Of a stretch of 64,000 bases of DNA, positions 56,672-64,000 are shown in pieces. Both the position numbers and the translations under genes were made by a program. Under the pieces are notes generated by a model. That model saw nothing but the letters and a program-made list of their open reading frames with translations. It was not told the origin of the DNA and ran no database searches. Origin of the DNA: Ditibartonella choladocola. GTDB taxonomy: Bacteria; Pseudomonadota; Alphaproteobacteria; Rhizobiales; Rhizobiaceae. Location: the NCBI RefSeq assembly GCF_002007565.1, contig NZ_CP015625.1, forward strand, positions 992,001 through 1,056,000, in the 5' to 3' direction. Position 1 is the stretch's first letter, and each line of letters starts with the position of its first letter.

Positions 56672-56698
56672 ATATGTCCAAAAAGGATATGTCCAAAA
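56672..56698. repeat. short tandem repeat upstream of yajC
   Basis: atatgtccaaaa occurs at 56672-56683 and 56687-56698, a 15-base period. It ends 36 bases before the yajC ATG and lies in the divergent DUF815/yajC promoter region. Confidence 0.6.
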
Positions 56699-56734
56699 CG
56701 GGTGATGCCCGCTACCAAAGCTAGGAGATAGTTA

Positions 56735-57262
56735 ATGTTTATTACCAACGCTTATGCACAGGCCGCTGGTGGTTCGACGGGGGAAGTGTCAACTTTGATG
56801 ACGTTTGCACCTTTTATTCTGATATTCGTCATCATGTATTTTCTCATTATCCGGCCACAACGTAACCAGATGAAAAAGCGTCAGGAAATGCTTAATGCTA
56901 TCCGTCGTGGTGATACAGTGGTGACTGAAGGTGGTCTTATCGGTCGCGTTACAAAAGTCATCGGCGATGCCACAGGCGAGTTAGAGGTGGAAATTGCTGA
57001 AAATACACGTGTTCGTGTCTTACGGTCAAAAATTCTGACTGTCGAAGTCAAGGGTGAGCCTGTATCGGAGCCAAAGCAAAAACCGGCTTTGAAAGCGAAA
57101 AAGGGTAAAAAACAGCTTACCGATGCAGGCCGTCAGGACAATGTCCAGACTGAAGAAAAAACCGAAGACGAACAGACAGACCAGAACGCCCACGAGGCGG
57201 AAACATCCGGAGCTCAAAAAAATACCGATACTTCGGAAAGTCACGAAAAGACCGGAGCCTGA
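56735..57262 (+). CDS. yajC: Sec translocon accessory protein YajC
   Basis: 175 residues: one membrane helix (FAPFILIFVIMYFLIIRPQ), then the conserved KKRQEMLNAIRRGDTVVTEGGLIGRVTKV soluble part, and a long Lys/Glu/Thr-rich tail from about residue 110 that E. coli YajC (110 residues) lacks. ATG has aggaga upstream. YajC associates with SecDF, the next gene. Confidence 0.95.
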   Translation: MFITNAYAQAAGGSTGEVSTLMTFAPFILIFVIMYFLIIRPQRNQMKKRQEMLNAIRRGDTVVTEGGLIGRVTKVIGDATGELEVEIAENTRVRVLRSKILTVEVKGEPVSEPKQKPALKAKKGKKQLTDAGRQDNVQTEEKTEDEQTDQNAHEAETSGAQKNTDTSESHEKTGA

Positions 57263-57310
57263 GTAAAGTTAAAACGGCTATTTGACGTTTTTTTCAAGTT
57301 TGCTAAAGAT

Positions 57311-57367
57311 GATTCCCGTTAAACGGGAATCGTTGATTCTCGGGAATGCAATCATTGTTGGCATTCC
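57311..57367 (+). promoter_or_regulatory. two hairpins with alternative pairing ahead of secDF
   Basis: Hairpin 1: GATTCCCGT/ACGGGAATC (57311-57331, loop taa). Hairpin 2: GGAATGC/GCATTCC (57343-57367). The attcccg of hairpin 1 (57312-57318) can instead pair with cgggaat of hairpin 2 (57341-57347), so the folds are mutually exclusive, as in attenuators. No terminal T-run directly after either. Confidence 0.4.
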
Positions 57368-57396
57368 TCTGGAAACTGGCGGTTAAATCTTTTTAA
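57346..57396 (+). CDS. possible leader mini-ORF before secDF
   Basis: ATG at 57346 reads the 16-residue hydrophobic peptide MQSLLAFLWKLAVKSF and stops at 57396, about 110 bases before secDF and inside the hairpin region. Ribosome site is weak (cggga). Speculative. Confidence 0.15.
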   Translation: MQSLLAFLWKLAVKSF

Positions 57397-57505
57397 AAAA
57401 GGTGGCCGCGCGCTTGTGTTACGTTTTCGGGTAGAAGCGTTATGATCGGGTGGTGATTTCAGTTTTCAAGGAAGTAAATTACGAGGTAAATTCGGGAGCC
57501 TGCTT

Positions 57506-59746
57506 ATGCTTTATTTTCCTCGCTGGAAACGGCTTCTGATCTGGGTGATCGTGCTGCTTGGTGTTGTTGTCGCATTACCAAATATTTTGCCTCGCACTGT
57601 TCTTGACCACCTGCCAAAATTTTATTCTACGCTTCATTTGCCGATGGGTGTCGATTTACAGGGCGGTTCACGCCTTGTGGTTCAATTACCAAAGAATGAA
57701 CTTGATAAACGTGACGCTACGATAGATGTCATGAAAAGGCGGCTTGATATAGGGGCTGCCGGTTTCAAAGATTATTCCATTGCCAAGCAAAGCAGGGATA
57801 AAATCCGCATTGAAGTTCCAGGTCTCTTCGATGTCCAACTTCTCAAAGATATAGTCAGCGTTACTGCCCGTTTTTCGCTTTATGAAGAAGATACATCTGT
57901 TCCGGTCAATGAAGTTGTTATGGGTAAAATCGCTCGTCCCGAAGGGACGATCGTTACCTATTCGATGGATGATCCGCCGGTAAGCTATTTGTTGAAAGAG
58001 CCGCCATTTCTCACCAATGACAACATTGCCGGTGCTTATGCGGAAAAAAACAAAAACGGGTCATTGCTGACCGTTGCACTGGATAGTGAAGGGGAGCAGA
58101 AGCTTTCCGGATTTACCGGAAAAAATCCTGATAAGCGCCTCATCATTGTTTTCGACAATGAAGTTCTGGCCGCTATGAGATTTCCTGTCCCTATCAACGA
58201 TGGTTATATTCGTGTGGGGCCATTGCCGGATGACGTTGCACACAACCTCGAAACGGTTCTCACAACAGGTCCTTTGCCGACAGATCTGACCTTCATTGAA
58301 GAACGGACTGTAGGGGGCGATCTCGGCACTGCCTACGCTAAAGCCGGTCTTCATGCGGCTTTCGGAGCTCTTGTCATTGTCGCCGTGTTCATGATCTTGT
58401 CCTACGGTTTACTCGGATTGACGGCAGATGTCGCACTGGCCGCCAATTTGATGATGCTGGTTGCAGTCTTGAGCATTATCGGCACTCCGCTAACGCTTGC
58501 CGGATTTGCCGGTCTTGTTCTGATAATCGGCGTTTCGGTTGACGCCAATATTTTGATTTATGAACGTATACGCGAAGCACGGCGCAACAATTATTCGGTT
58601 ACGCAGGCTGTAGAAGCCGGATTTTCCGGTGCAATGAGCACGATAGTCGACGCCAATGTCACAACTTTCATCGCAGCCCTTGTGCTCTTTATGTTGGGAA
58701 CAGGCCCGATTCACGGCTTTGCACTGACTGTTACGATCGGCATTCTGACATCACTCTTCACAACATTTACCTTCACACGGATGATGATAAGTTGGTGGAT
58801 CAGGACATTTCATCCTCGCGAAATTCCGCAACGCATTATTCGCATTATCCCGCCGAATACCAGTATCCGCTTTATGAAACTGGGCAAAATAACACTCGCA
58901 GTATCGACTGTTCTGATTATTTTGACAGGCAGCCTTTATGTAACAGCAGGGGTCAATTACGGCATCGACTTTGCCGGTGGGTCGCTTGCAGTGCTGGAGG
59001 CAAAAAACGGTAAAGCCGATATTTATGACATTGCTGATCGCGTCTCCGACCTCAATATCGGCGGTGTCAATGTTTCGCCGACAAAAAGACCTTCGGAAGC
59101 GGAATTGACAATTGCCAGCCAAGGTAATGGCGAGGATGCAGAACAAACCGTTGCAGTAAAACTTCGAGGCGAATTCGGAAATGATTATACATTGCAGCGC
59201 CTTGATATAGTCGGGCCGACTGTTTCAACCGAGTTGAGCCGTGTCAGTGCGCTTGCCATTTTCGTATCGTTGCTGGCGATATTTATTTATGTTTTATTGC
59301 GTTTCCGCTGGCAATTTGCCGTTGGTGCGGTTTTGACGACGGTACACGATATTATTATTCTTGTTGGCATTTTTCTTTTGTTCCAATGGCAGTTCAACCT
59401 TTGGAGCATTGCAGCATTACTCGCTATCATCGGTTATTCGCTCAATGATACGATCGTCGTCTATGATCGGGTGCGTTCGCTTCTTAAAAAACGCGGCGCG
59501 ATAGATATGCGCAGTCTCGTTGATATTGCTATCAACCGTACATTATCGCGTACAATTTTGACATCGCTTGCGACTTTGGTTGCGCACCTTCCGCTTTATT
59601 ATTTTGGCGGTGCAGACATGAAAGATTTTGCATCAGTGCTGCTCATTGGTATAATCATAGGTACGTATTCGTCTATATTTATAGCTGGTCCGCTGCTTGT
59701 ACTTTTGAAAGTGAAGCCAAATCAGACTGGCGACAAAGGTTTGTAA
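57506..59746 (+). CDS. secDF: fused protein-export membrane proteins SecD and SecF
   Basis: Proton-driven motor that aids late steps of Sec translocation. 746 residues: SecD half about 1-435 (first helix 9-28, periplasmic P1 about 30-280 with MGVDLQGGSRLVVQ, then five helices containing VSVDANILIYERIREA), SecF half about 450-746 (YGIDFAGGSLAVLEAK; YSLNDTIVVYDRVRSLLKK). P1 is compact: the sum is well below E. coli SecD plus SecF (about 615 and 323) and near the fused Bacillus SecDF. The stop overlaps the next ATG by one base. Confidence 0.97.
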   Translation: MLYFPRWKRLLIWVIVLLGVVVALPNILPRTVLDHLPKFYSTLHLPMGVDLQGGSRLVVQLPKNELDKRDATIDVMKRRLDIGAAGFKDYSIAKQSRDKIRIEVPGLFDVQLLKDIVSVTARFSLYEEDTSVPVNEVVMGKIARPEGTIVTYSMDDPPVSYLLKEPPFLTNDNIAGAYAEKNKNGSLLTVALDSEGEQKLSGFTGKNPDKRLIIVFDNEVLAAMRFPVPINDGYIRVGPLPDDVAHNLETVLTTGPLPTDLTFIEERTVGGDLGTAYAKAGLHAAFGALVIVAVFMILSYGLLGLTADVALAANLMMLVAVLSIIGTPLTLAGFAGLVLIIGVSVDANILIYERIREARRNNYSVTQAVEAGFSGAMSTIVDANVTTFIAALVLFMLGTGPIHGFALTVTIGILTSLFTTFTFTRMMISWWIRTFHPREIPQRIIRIIPPNTSIRFMKLGKITLAVSTVLIILTGSLYVTAGVNYGIDFAGGSLAVLEAKNGKADIYDIADRVSDLNIGGVNVSPTKRPSEAELTIASQGNGEDAEQTVAVKLRGEFGNDYTLQRLDIVGPTVSTELSRVSALAIFVSLLAIFIYVLLRFRWQFAVGAVLTTVHDIIILVGIFLLFQWQFNLWSIAALLAIIGYSLNDTIVVYDRVRSLLKKRGAIDMRSLVDIAINRTLSRTILTSLATLVAHLPLYYFGGADMKDFASVLLIGIIIGTYSSIFIAGPLLVLLKVKPNQTGDKGL

Positions 59747-60132
59747 TGTCTGATGCAATCAAGATGAAGGAAGCGCATTTTCCAGGACGTGCGCCAATTG
59801 ATGCTTATGGAAATGGCGGGTTCCGCTTTGCAGACATGTCCCATCGGGGTTCGATTGTTTGCGTTCCATCGGGCATATACGGGATTGAAATGAAAGCCCC
59901 CGTGCCGGAGATGGCTGATATGCAACATATTCTGGATGAAGCGGATAAAATTGAAGTGTTGCTTGTCGGCACAGGAGAAAACCTGTTACGGCTACCGCAA
60001 AATTTGCGAACTTTATTGCATAACAAACATATCTCGGCTGACACAATGAGCACCGGTGCGGCAGTCCGCACATTCAACGTACTTCTCGCGGAAGATCGTG
60101 CGGTTGCTGCAATCTTCTATGCAGTTGAATGA
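59746..60132 (+). CDS. Mth938-like domain protein
   Basis: 128 residues with the single alpha/beta domain of the Mth938/DUF498 family: YGNGGFRFADMSHRGSIVCVPSG near the N-terminus, VLLVGTGENLLRLP in the middle, DTMSTGAAVRTFNVLLAEDR near the end. A human relative, NDUFAF3, is a complex I assembly factor; bacterial function is not established. It overlaps secDF (TAATG) and the next gene by four bases, so the three are translationally coupled. Confidence 0.9.
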   Translation: MSDAIKMKEAHFPGRAPIDAYGNGGFRFADMSHRGSIVCVPSGIYGIEMKAPVPEMADMQHILDEADKIEVLLVGTGENLLRLPQNLRTLLHNKHISADTMSTGAAVRTFNVLLAEDRAVAAIFYAVE

Positions 60133-60980
60133 ACGAGGATATTTCCCATTGTTTCAGACTTTTAAAAGAGAGCGATAGAGATCGCTATCTTTCGATTTTA
60201 TTCGCGCCGCAATGCCACCGCGAAGGCTTGGCGAGCCTTTTTGCTTTCAATGTAGAGATGAATCGCATTTCGGAAACTGTACGTGAACCGATGATCGGCG
60301 AAATCCGCTTACACTGGTGGCGTGATGCGATCGAAGCCGATAAAACGGGAGAGGGCAATCCTGTGTTAAGTGCATTGCTTTCCACTATCCATAAATACGA
60401 ATTACCGAAAGCGGCCTTATTACGCTATTGTGACGCACGTGTGTTCGATTTTTATGACGACCAAATGCCCGACGTGACAAGCCTTGAAGGCTATTGTGGG
60501 GAAACAGCAAGTGCTCTTTTTGAGCTGGCATGTCGAATTCTTGATCGGAATGCTTCGTCGCAGACAGCGGACGCTTCGGGGCATGGCGGTGTCGCGGATG
60601 TCGTGTGTCGGCTCTTGCGTTCGCTTCCTTTGATAAAGTCACACGGAAAACAGTATTTTCCGAAGACTATGGTTGAACCGACTGCGGATGATTACCTCGT
60701 TTCAAAAACGACGCAAAAGCCCGTGGAACCGCAGGAAAAAATGTTGAGTGCCGCAATCGGGTTGGCTGAAAAACATTATCGGGAATTCTATCACCATTAT
60801 CGGACACTCGATGCAGCCGTTAAACCGGCTTTTTTGCCTCTGGCAATTATACCGGAGGCATTGAAGAAGATCGAGAAGAAAGGTGCACTCGCATTCAAGG
60901 AATGTGTGACACCTTCGCCCCTTCGCCATTATCTGCTGATTACAAAAGCAGCATTGAGTGGACGCATGCCGAAACTATAA
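60129..60980 (+). CDS. squalene/phytoene-synthase-like protein, NDUFAF6-related
   Basis: 283 residues with the all-helical isoprenoid synthase fold (LFAFNVEMNRISETVREPMIGEIRLHWWRDAI, first part; AEKHYREFYHHYRTLD). The expected first aspartate-rich motif reads NVEMN and the second is not evident, as in NDUFAF6 rather than true synthases. Paired with the Mth938 (NDUFAF3-like) gene, this suggests respiratory complex I assembly rather than carotenoid or hopanoid synthesis; this is inference from family parallels. Confidence 0.85.
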   Translation: MNEDISHCFRLLKESDRDRYLSILFAPQCHREGLASLFAFNVEMNRISETVREPMIGEIRLHWWRDAIEADKTGEGNPVLSALLSTIHKYELPKAALLRYCDARVFDFYDDQMPDVTSLEGYCGETASALFELACRILDRNASSQTADASGHGGVADVVCRLLRSLPLIKSHGKQYFPKTMVEPTADDYLVSKTTQKPVEPQEKMLSAAIGLAEKHYREFYHHYRTLDAAVKPAFLPLAIIPEALKKIEKKGALAFKECVTPSPLRHYLLITKAALSGRMPKL

Positions 60981-60995
60981 AGCTATATTGGAAAA

Positions 60996-62222
60996 CTATA
61001 AGCCTGCACCTTCGGGAATGAAAATACGGCAGGGTTCTCCAACCTGAAGGGGCGTTCCATTTTCCTCGCGTATGATGAGACAATCGGCATTGGCCATTAA
61101 TCGTATCAACGACGAATCCTGACTGCGAACAGGCGTGACCCAGCGCTCGCCTTTTGAATTGACAGTCAGATTGGCACGGACAAAATGACGCCTTGGGCCG
61201 TTTTCGGGAAGCGGAACCGCAAGAAGCGCATCTTCAATATGCGGACGATAATTGCGTCCGGATAGTTTTTCCAATATCGGCACCAGAAAAATATGACCGC
61301 AAACCATGCTGGAGACTGGATTTCCGGGAAGCCCCAGTACCAACATTTTATGATCGTCAGGCAAAACACCGAACATTAACGGTTTTCCCGGCCTCATTGC
61401 CACTTTCCAGAAGTCGAGTTTCATACCTTCCGACTTCAACACCGTTTGCACGAGGTCATATTTACCAACCGAAACCCCGCCGCTTGTGACGAGGAGATCA
61501 ACTTTTTCTTTCCTTGCACGTTCAATTTTTTCACGGATCGATTCTTCGTTATCGCGTGCAATGCCGAGATCGACGACATCACAATGATGCGCTCTGACAA
61601 GATAGGCAAGGCCGTAGGAATTCGAGCAAACAATCTGGTCTTTTCCCGGAATTTCGCCTGCCTCTACGAGTTCGTTTCCGGTTGCAAGTATTGCAATTTT
61701 AGGTCTTTTGACAACTTCCACCGCTCCATGCCCGGTCGAGGCACAAAGTGCCAAGGCCGACGGTGTCATAATCCGTCCTTTTTCAAGAACGCTGTCGCCT
61801 TTTTGAAAATTTCCCCCTCTGGGGCGGATATTGGCTCCCGCTTCGGGTGCTTTCGTAAAACTGACACGGTTGCCTTCAAGCTTTGCATCTTCTTGAATAA
61901 TCACTGTGTCGGCATCATCGGGAACGGGAGCACCCGTAAATATGCGGACTGCTTCGTTTTTCCCGATTTTTCCGCTATAGCCTTTGCCAGCCGCCGATTC
62001 TCCTACGAGATCGAATTCTCTGTTCTGTTCGTAATCTTGATAGCGTATGGCGTAACCATCCATCGCAGATGAACGAAAGGGCGGCTCTGTCAGTTCTGCA
62101 ATGACATCTTGTGCAAGCACTTGTGCTTCACCGATTTCAGCAAGCGGCGTCAGCTCGCTTTCAAGTGTATGCGTTGCGGTTAATAAACGTTTTAAAGATT
62201 CGTCAACATTGATGAGAGGCAT
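60996..62222 (-). CDS. moeA: molybdopterin molybdenumtransferase
   Basis: Inserts molybdenum into adenylylated molybdopterin. 408 residues with [11 protein letters not shown], the [11 protein letters not shown] and PGNPVSSMV motifs and the C-terminal domain (HFVRANL). Its ATG lies inside moaC (20-base overlap). In rhizobia I recall lexA following moeA; here the next gene on this side is on the opposite strand, 15 bases away. Confidence 0.96.
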   Translation of the reverse strand: MPLINVDESLKRLLTATHTLESELTPLAEIGEAQVLAQDVIAELTEPPFRSSAMDGYAIRYQDYEQNREFDLVGESAAGKGYSGKIGKNEAVRIFTGAPVPDDADTVIIQEDAKLEGNRVSFTKAPEAGANIRPRGGNFQKGDSVLEKGRIMTPSALALCASTGHGAVEVVKRPKIAILATGNELVEAGEIPGKDQIVCSNSYGLAYLVRAHHCDVVDLGIARDNEESIREKIERARKEKVDLLVTSGGVSVGKYDLVQTVLKSEGMKLDFWKVAMRPGKPLMFGVLPDDHKMLVLGLPGNPVSSMVCGHIFLVPILEKLSGRNYRPHIEDALLAVPLPENGPRRHFVRANLTVNSKGERWVTPVRSQDSSLIRLMANADCLIIREENGTPLQVGEPCRIFIPEGAGL

Positions 62223-62706
62223 TTTTATCTTCTCGCTTCCACGTGCCAGATTTTCCTCCCCGCTTTTCCAGTAAACAGATATTGCTTATGACCATGCTTT
62301 TATCCAGAGCTTTTGCCATGTCATAAATGGTCAGACAAGTCACCGATACGGCAGTCAGTGCTTCCATTTCGACACCGGTCTTTCCATTAAGGCCAACGGT
62401 GGCTGTAATTTGATAACCGGGTAAATCGTGATCGGGTGTGATGTCGACAGATATTTTTGTGAGCATCAGCGGATGACATAGCGGAACGAGTTCCGATGTC
62501 TTTTTTGCTCCCATAATACCGGCAATTCTGGCTGTCGCCAGAACATCGCCTTTCGGGGCATTGCCATTCTCGATTGCTTCGAGTGTTTCTCTTGCCATCT
62601 TTATCGAACCATGTGCGATGGCTGTACGGTCAGTCTCCCTTTTACCTCCGACATCAACCATGTGTGCTTCACCTTTGGCATTCACATGGGTCAGTTTATC
62701 TGTCAT
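62203..62706 (-). CDS. moaC: cyclic pyranopterin monophosphate synthase
   Basis: Converts the MoaA product to cPMP, the first stable Moco intermediate. 167 residues, with the MoaC core [28 protein letters not shown] and [21 protein letters not shown]. Start follows trpC by one base. Confidence 0.97.
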   Translation of the reverse strand: MTDKLTHVNAKGEAHMVDVGGKRETDRTAIAHGSIKMARETLEAIENGNAPKGDVLATARIAGIMGAKKTSELVPLCHPLMLTKISVDITPDHDLPGYQITATVGLNGKTGVEMEALTAVSVTCLTIYDMAKALDKSMVISNICLLEKRGGKSGTWKREDKNASHQC

Positions 62707-62707
62707 A

Positions 62708-63499
62708 TCATAGCCCTAACAAGGTTTTTGTGGCCTTTACGACATCAGTCTGGCGCATCAAACTTTCCCCGATCAGAAAAGAACGAATGTTGCTTTTTTC
62801 CAATCTTTTCAGATCGCCATGGGTGAAAATTCCACTTTCACCGACCAATAAGCGATCATCAGGAACCATATGGGAAAGCCTTTCCGAATTGGCAAGATCA
62901 ACTTCAAAATTACGCAAATTGCGGTTATTCACTCCGATAAGAGGTGAACGAAGTTTCAACGCGCGTTCAACTTCATTTTCATTATGCGTTTCAATGAGCA
63001 CATCCATACCAAGTTCAAAGGCGGTTTCTTCCAGTGCTTTTGCCAAATCGTCATCAACAGCGGCAAGTATGATAAGGATGCAATCCGCCCCCCATGCACG
63101 GGCTTCATAAACCTGATAAGTATCGAACAGAAAATCCTTCCTGAGGGCAGGAAGATTGCAGGCTCTACGGGCAGAACGCAAATATTCGGGCGAGCCTTGA
63201 AAAGAGGGCGCGTCGGTGAGAACAGAAAGACAGGCAGCTCCCCCTTCTTCATACGCTTTTGCAAGTGCCGGCGGGTCAAAATCTTCTCTGATGAGACCCT
63301 TTGAAGGACTGGCTTTTTTTATTTCGGCAATCAAACCGAAAAGACCTGCATCTTCTTTTGCTTTCAATGCACGATAAAAACCACGTGGTTGATCCGCTTC
63401 TGCGGCGAGGCTTTTGAGTTTTTCAAGTGGCAAGGCCTGTTTAGCCTTGCTGATTTCCTGCCGTTTATAGGATTCGATTTTCTTTAAAATATCACTCAT
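62708..63499 (-). CDS. trpC: indole-3-glycerol-phosphate synthase
   Basis: Fourth step of tryptophan synthesis. 263 residues, TIM barrel with [44 protein letters not shown] and [14 protein letters not shown]. Five bases after trpD. Confidence 0.97.
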   Translation of the reverse strand: MSDILKKIESYKRQEISKAKQALPLEKLKSLAAEADQPRGFYRALKAKEDAGLFGLIAEIKKASPSKGLIREDFDPPALAKAYEEGGAACLSVLTDAPSFQGSPEYLRSARRACNLPALRKDFLFDTYQVYEARAWGADCILIILAAVDDDLAKALEETAFELGMDVLIETHNENEVERALKLRSPLIGVNNRNLRNFEVDLANSERLSHMVPDDRLLVGESGIFTHGDLKRLEKSNIRSFLIGESLMRQTDVVKATKTLLGL

Positions 63500-63504
63500 T
63501 GACG

Positions 63505-64000
63505 TTACCCAAGGTCATTTGAAACCTTTATCAATTGCTCAAGCTTTTCTTTGGCTTTTCCCTGATCGATACTTTGCTCGGCAATTTTAACGCCCTCTTT
63601 TAATGTGTCGGCTTTTCCGGCGATGATAAAGGCGGCGGCAGCATTCAAAAGAACAATATCACGATAAGCCCCTTTTGCCCCTTCAAGCACTGCACGCAGC
63701 GCACGTGCATTATATTGCGGGTCACCCCCTTTGAGGTCTGCCATGGTAACACGTTTCAAACCGGCGTCTTCGGGCGTGACGGTAAATGTTGTCAGGACTC
63801 CGTCTTTCAGGGCTGCGACTTCGGTTTCACCGGCGGTTGTCAATTCATCCATACCGCTACCATGCACAACCCAGAGCGATTTCGACCCAAGCCCCTGAAG
63901 AACTTTTGCAATCGGCACCACCCATTGTGGTGAAAAAACACCGATCAACTGGTTGGTGACACCTGCCGGATTTGAAAGGGGCCCAAGTATATTGAAGATT
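63505..64000 (-). CDS. trpD: anthranilate phosphoribosyltransferase, C-terminal part
   Basis: Second step of the tryptophan branch. The frame is open to the window edge, so the N-terminus is missing; 165 codons are present, starting near [12 protein letters not shown], a TrpD hallmark, then [20 protein letters not shown] and a C-terminal [16 protein letters not shown]. The first gene of trpD-trpC-moaC-moeA in this window. Confidence 0.93.
   Translation of the reverse strand, partial: IFNILGPLSNPAGVTNQLIGVFSPQWVVPIAKVLQGLGSKSLWVVHGSGMDELTTAGETEVAALKDGVLTTFTVTPEDAGLKRVTMADLKGGDPQYNARALRAVLEGAKGAYRDIVLLNAAAAFIIAGKADTLKEGVKIAEQSIDQGKAKEKLEQLIKVSNDLG

Noticed and set aside
1..64000. CRISPR array, tRNA/rRNA genes, prophage or insertion sequence
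   Set aside because: Looked for regularly spaced repeats, cloverleaf and TTCGA-type T-arms, transposase or integrase motifs and terminal repeats; none was found by eye.

Overview
The window reads as ordinary chromosomal backbone of an alphaproteobacterium of the order Hyphomicrobiales (Rhizobiales), most likely Bartonellaceae or a close Brucella relative. The basis is gene order recalled from that group (rpsF-rpsR-DUF2232-rplI; fabD-fabG-acpP-fabF-mltG-yicC-gmk; lptF-lptG-lptD-surA-pdxA-rsmA; nagZ-scpAB-tatABC-serS-surE-pcm-nlpD; DUF815/yajC-secDF; trpDC-moaC-moeA), a fused SecDF, and fairly low GC (mid-40s percent by eye). A bee-gut-type Bartonella would fit, but the species cannot be fixed from sequence reading alone. 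I saw no phage, IS element, CRISPR array, tRNA or rRNA.

Layout: 1-261 is the end of pssA. 731-6691 (minus) holds dnaB, radA, cvpA, purF and an SDR gene. 7178-11073 (minus) holds rpsF, rpsR, a DUF2232 membrane protein, rplI and cfa, preceded by a long structured rpsF leader. 11411-19548 (plus) holds a PAP2 phosphatase, the fatty-acid elongation genes fabD, fabG, acpP and fabF, then mltG, yicC and gmk. 19781-27341 (minus) is the LPS-export and outer-membrane biogenesis cluster lptF, lptG, lptD and surA-like, followed by pdxA and rsmA. 27695-30057 (plus) is pepA, holC and two tiny membrane proteins. 30071-33888 (minus) holds an MHS-family transporter and a YheS-like ABC-F protein, followed by ndk (plus) and a YbaY-META exported protein (minus). 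35785-40058 (minus) is an FolM-like SDR, uvrC, pgsA, moaD and moaE. 40059-40991 is a gene-poor stretch. 40992-43183 (minus) is an L,D-transpeptidase, rlmJ and a secreted Cys-rich protein.

43463-60980 (plus) is a long co-directional block: an EamA transporter, a molybdopterin oxidoreductase, nagZ, scpA, scpB, tatA, tatB, tatC, serS, surE, pcm, nlpD, then (after a minus-strand DUF815 ATPase) yajC, secDF, an Mth938-like protein and an NDUFAF6-like squalene/phytoene-synthase homologue. 60996-64000 (minus) is trpD (partial), trpC, moaC and moeA.

Functionally the window is dominated by envelope biogenesis (lipid synthesis and modification, LPS transport, peptidoglycan turnover, Sec and Tat export), replication and repair (dnaB, radA, uvrC, holC), and molybdenum cofactor synthesis (moaC, moaD, moaE, moeA) together with one molybdoenzyme. 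No clearly undescribed multigene system is present. The most interesting unexplained signals are noncoding: a three-way-junction-like fold and a possible S6:S18 site in the rpsF leader, mutually exclusive hairpins plus a mini-ORF ahead of secDF, a hairpin trio between fabG and acpP, and a terminator built into the 3' end of a small membrane-protein gene.
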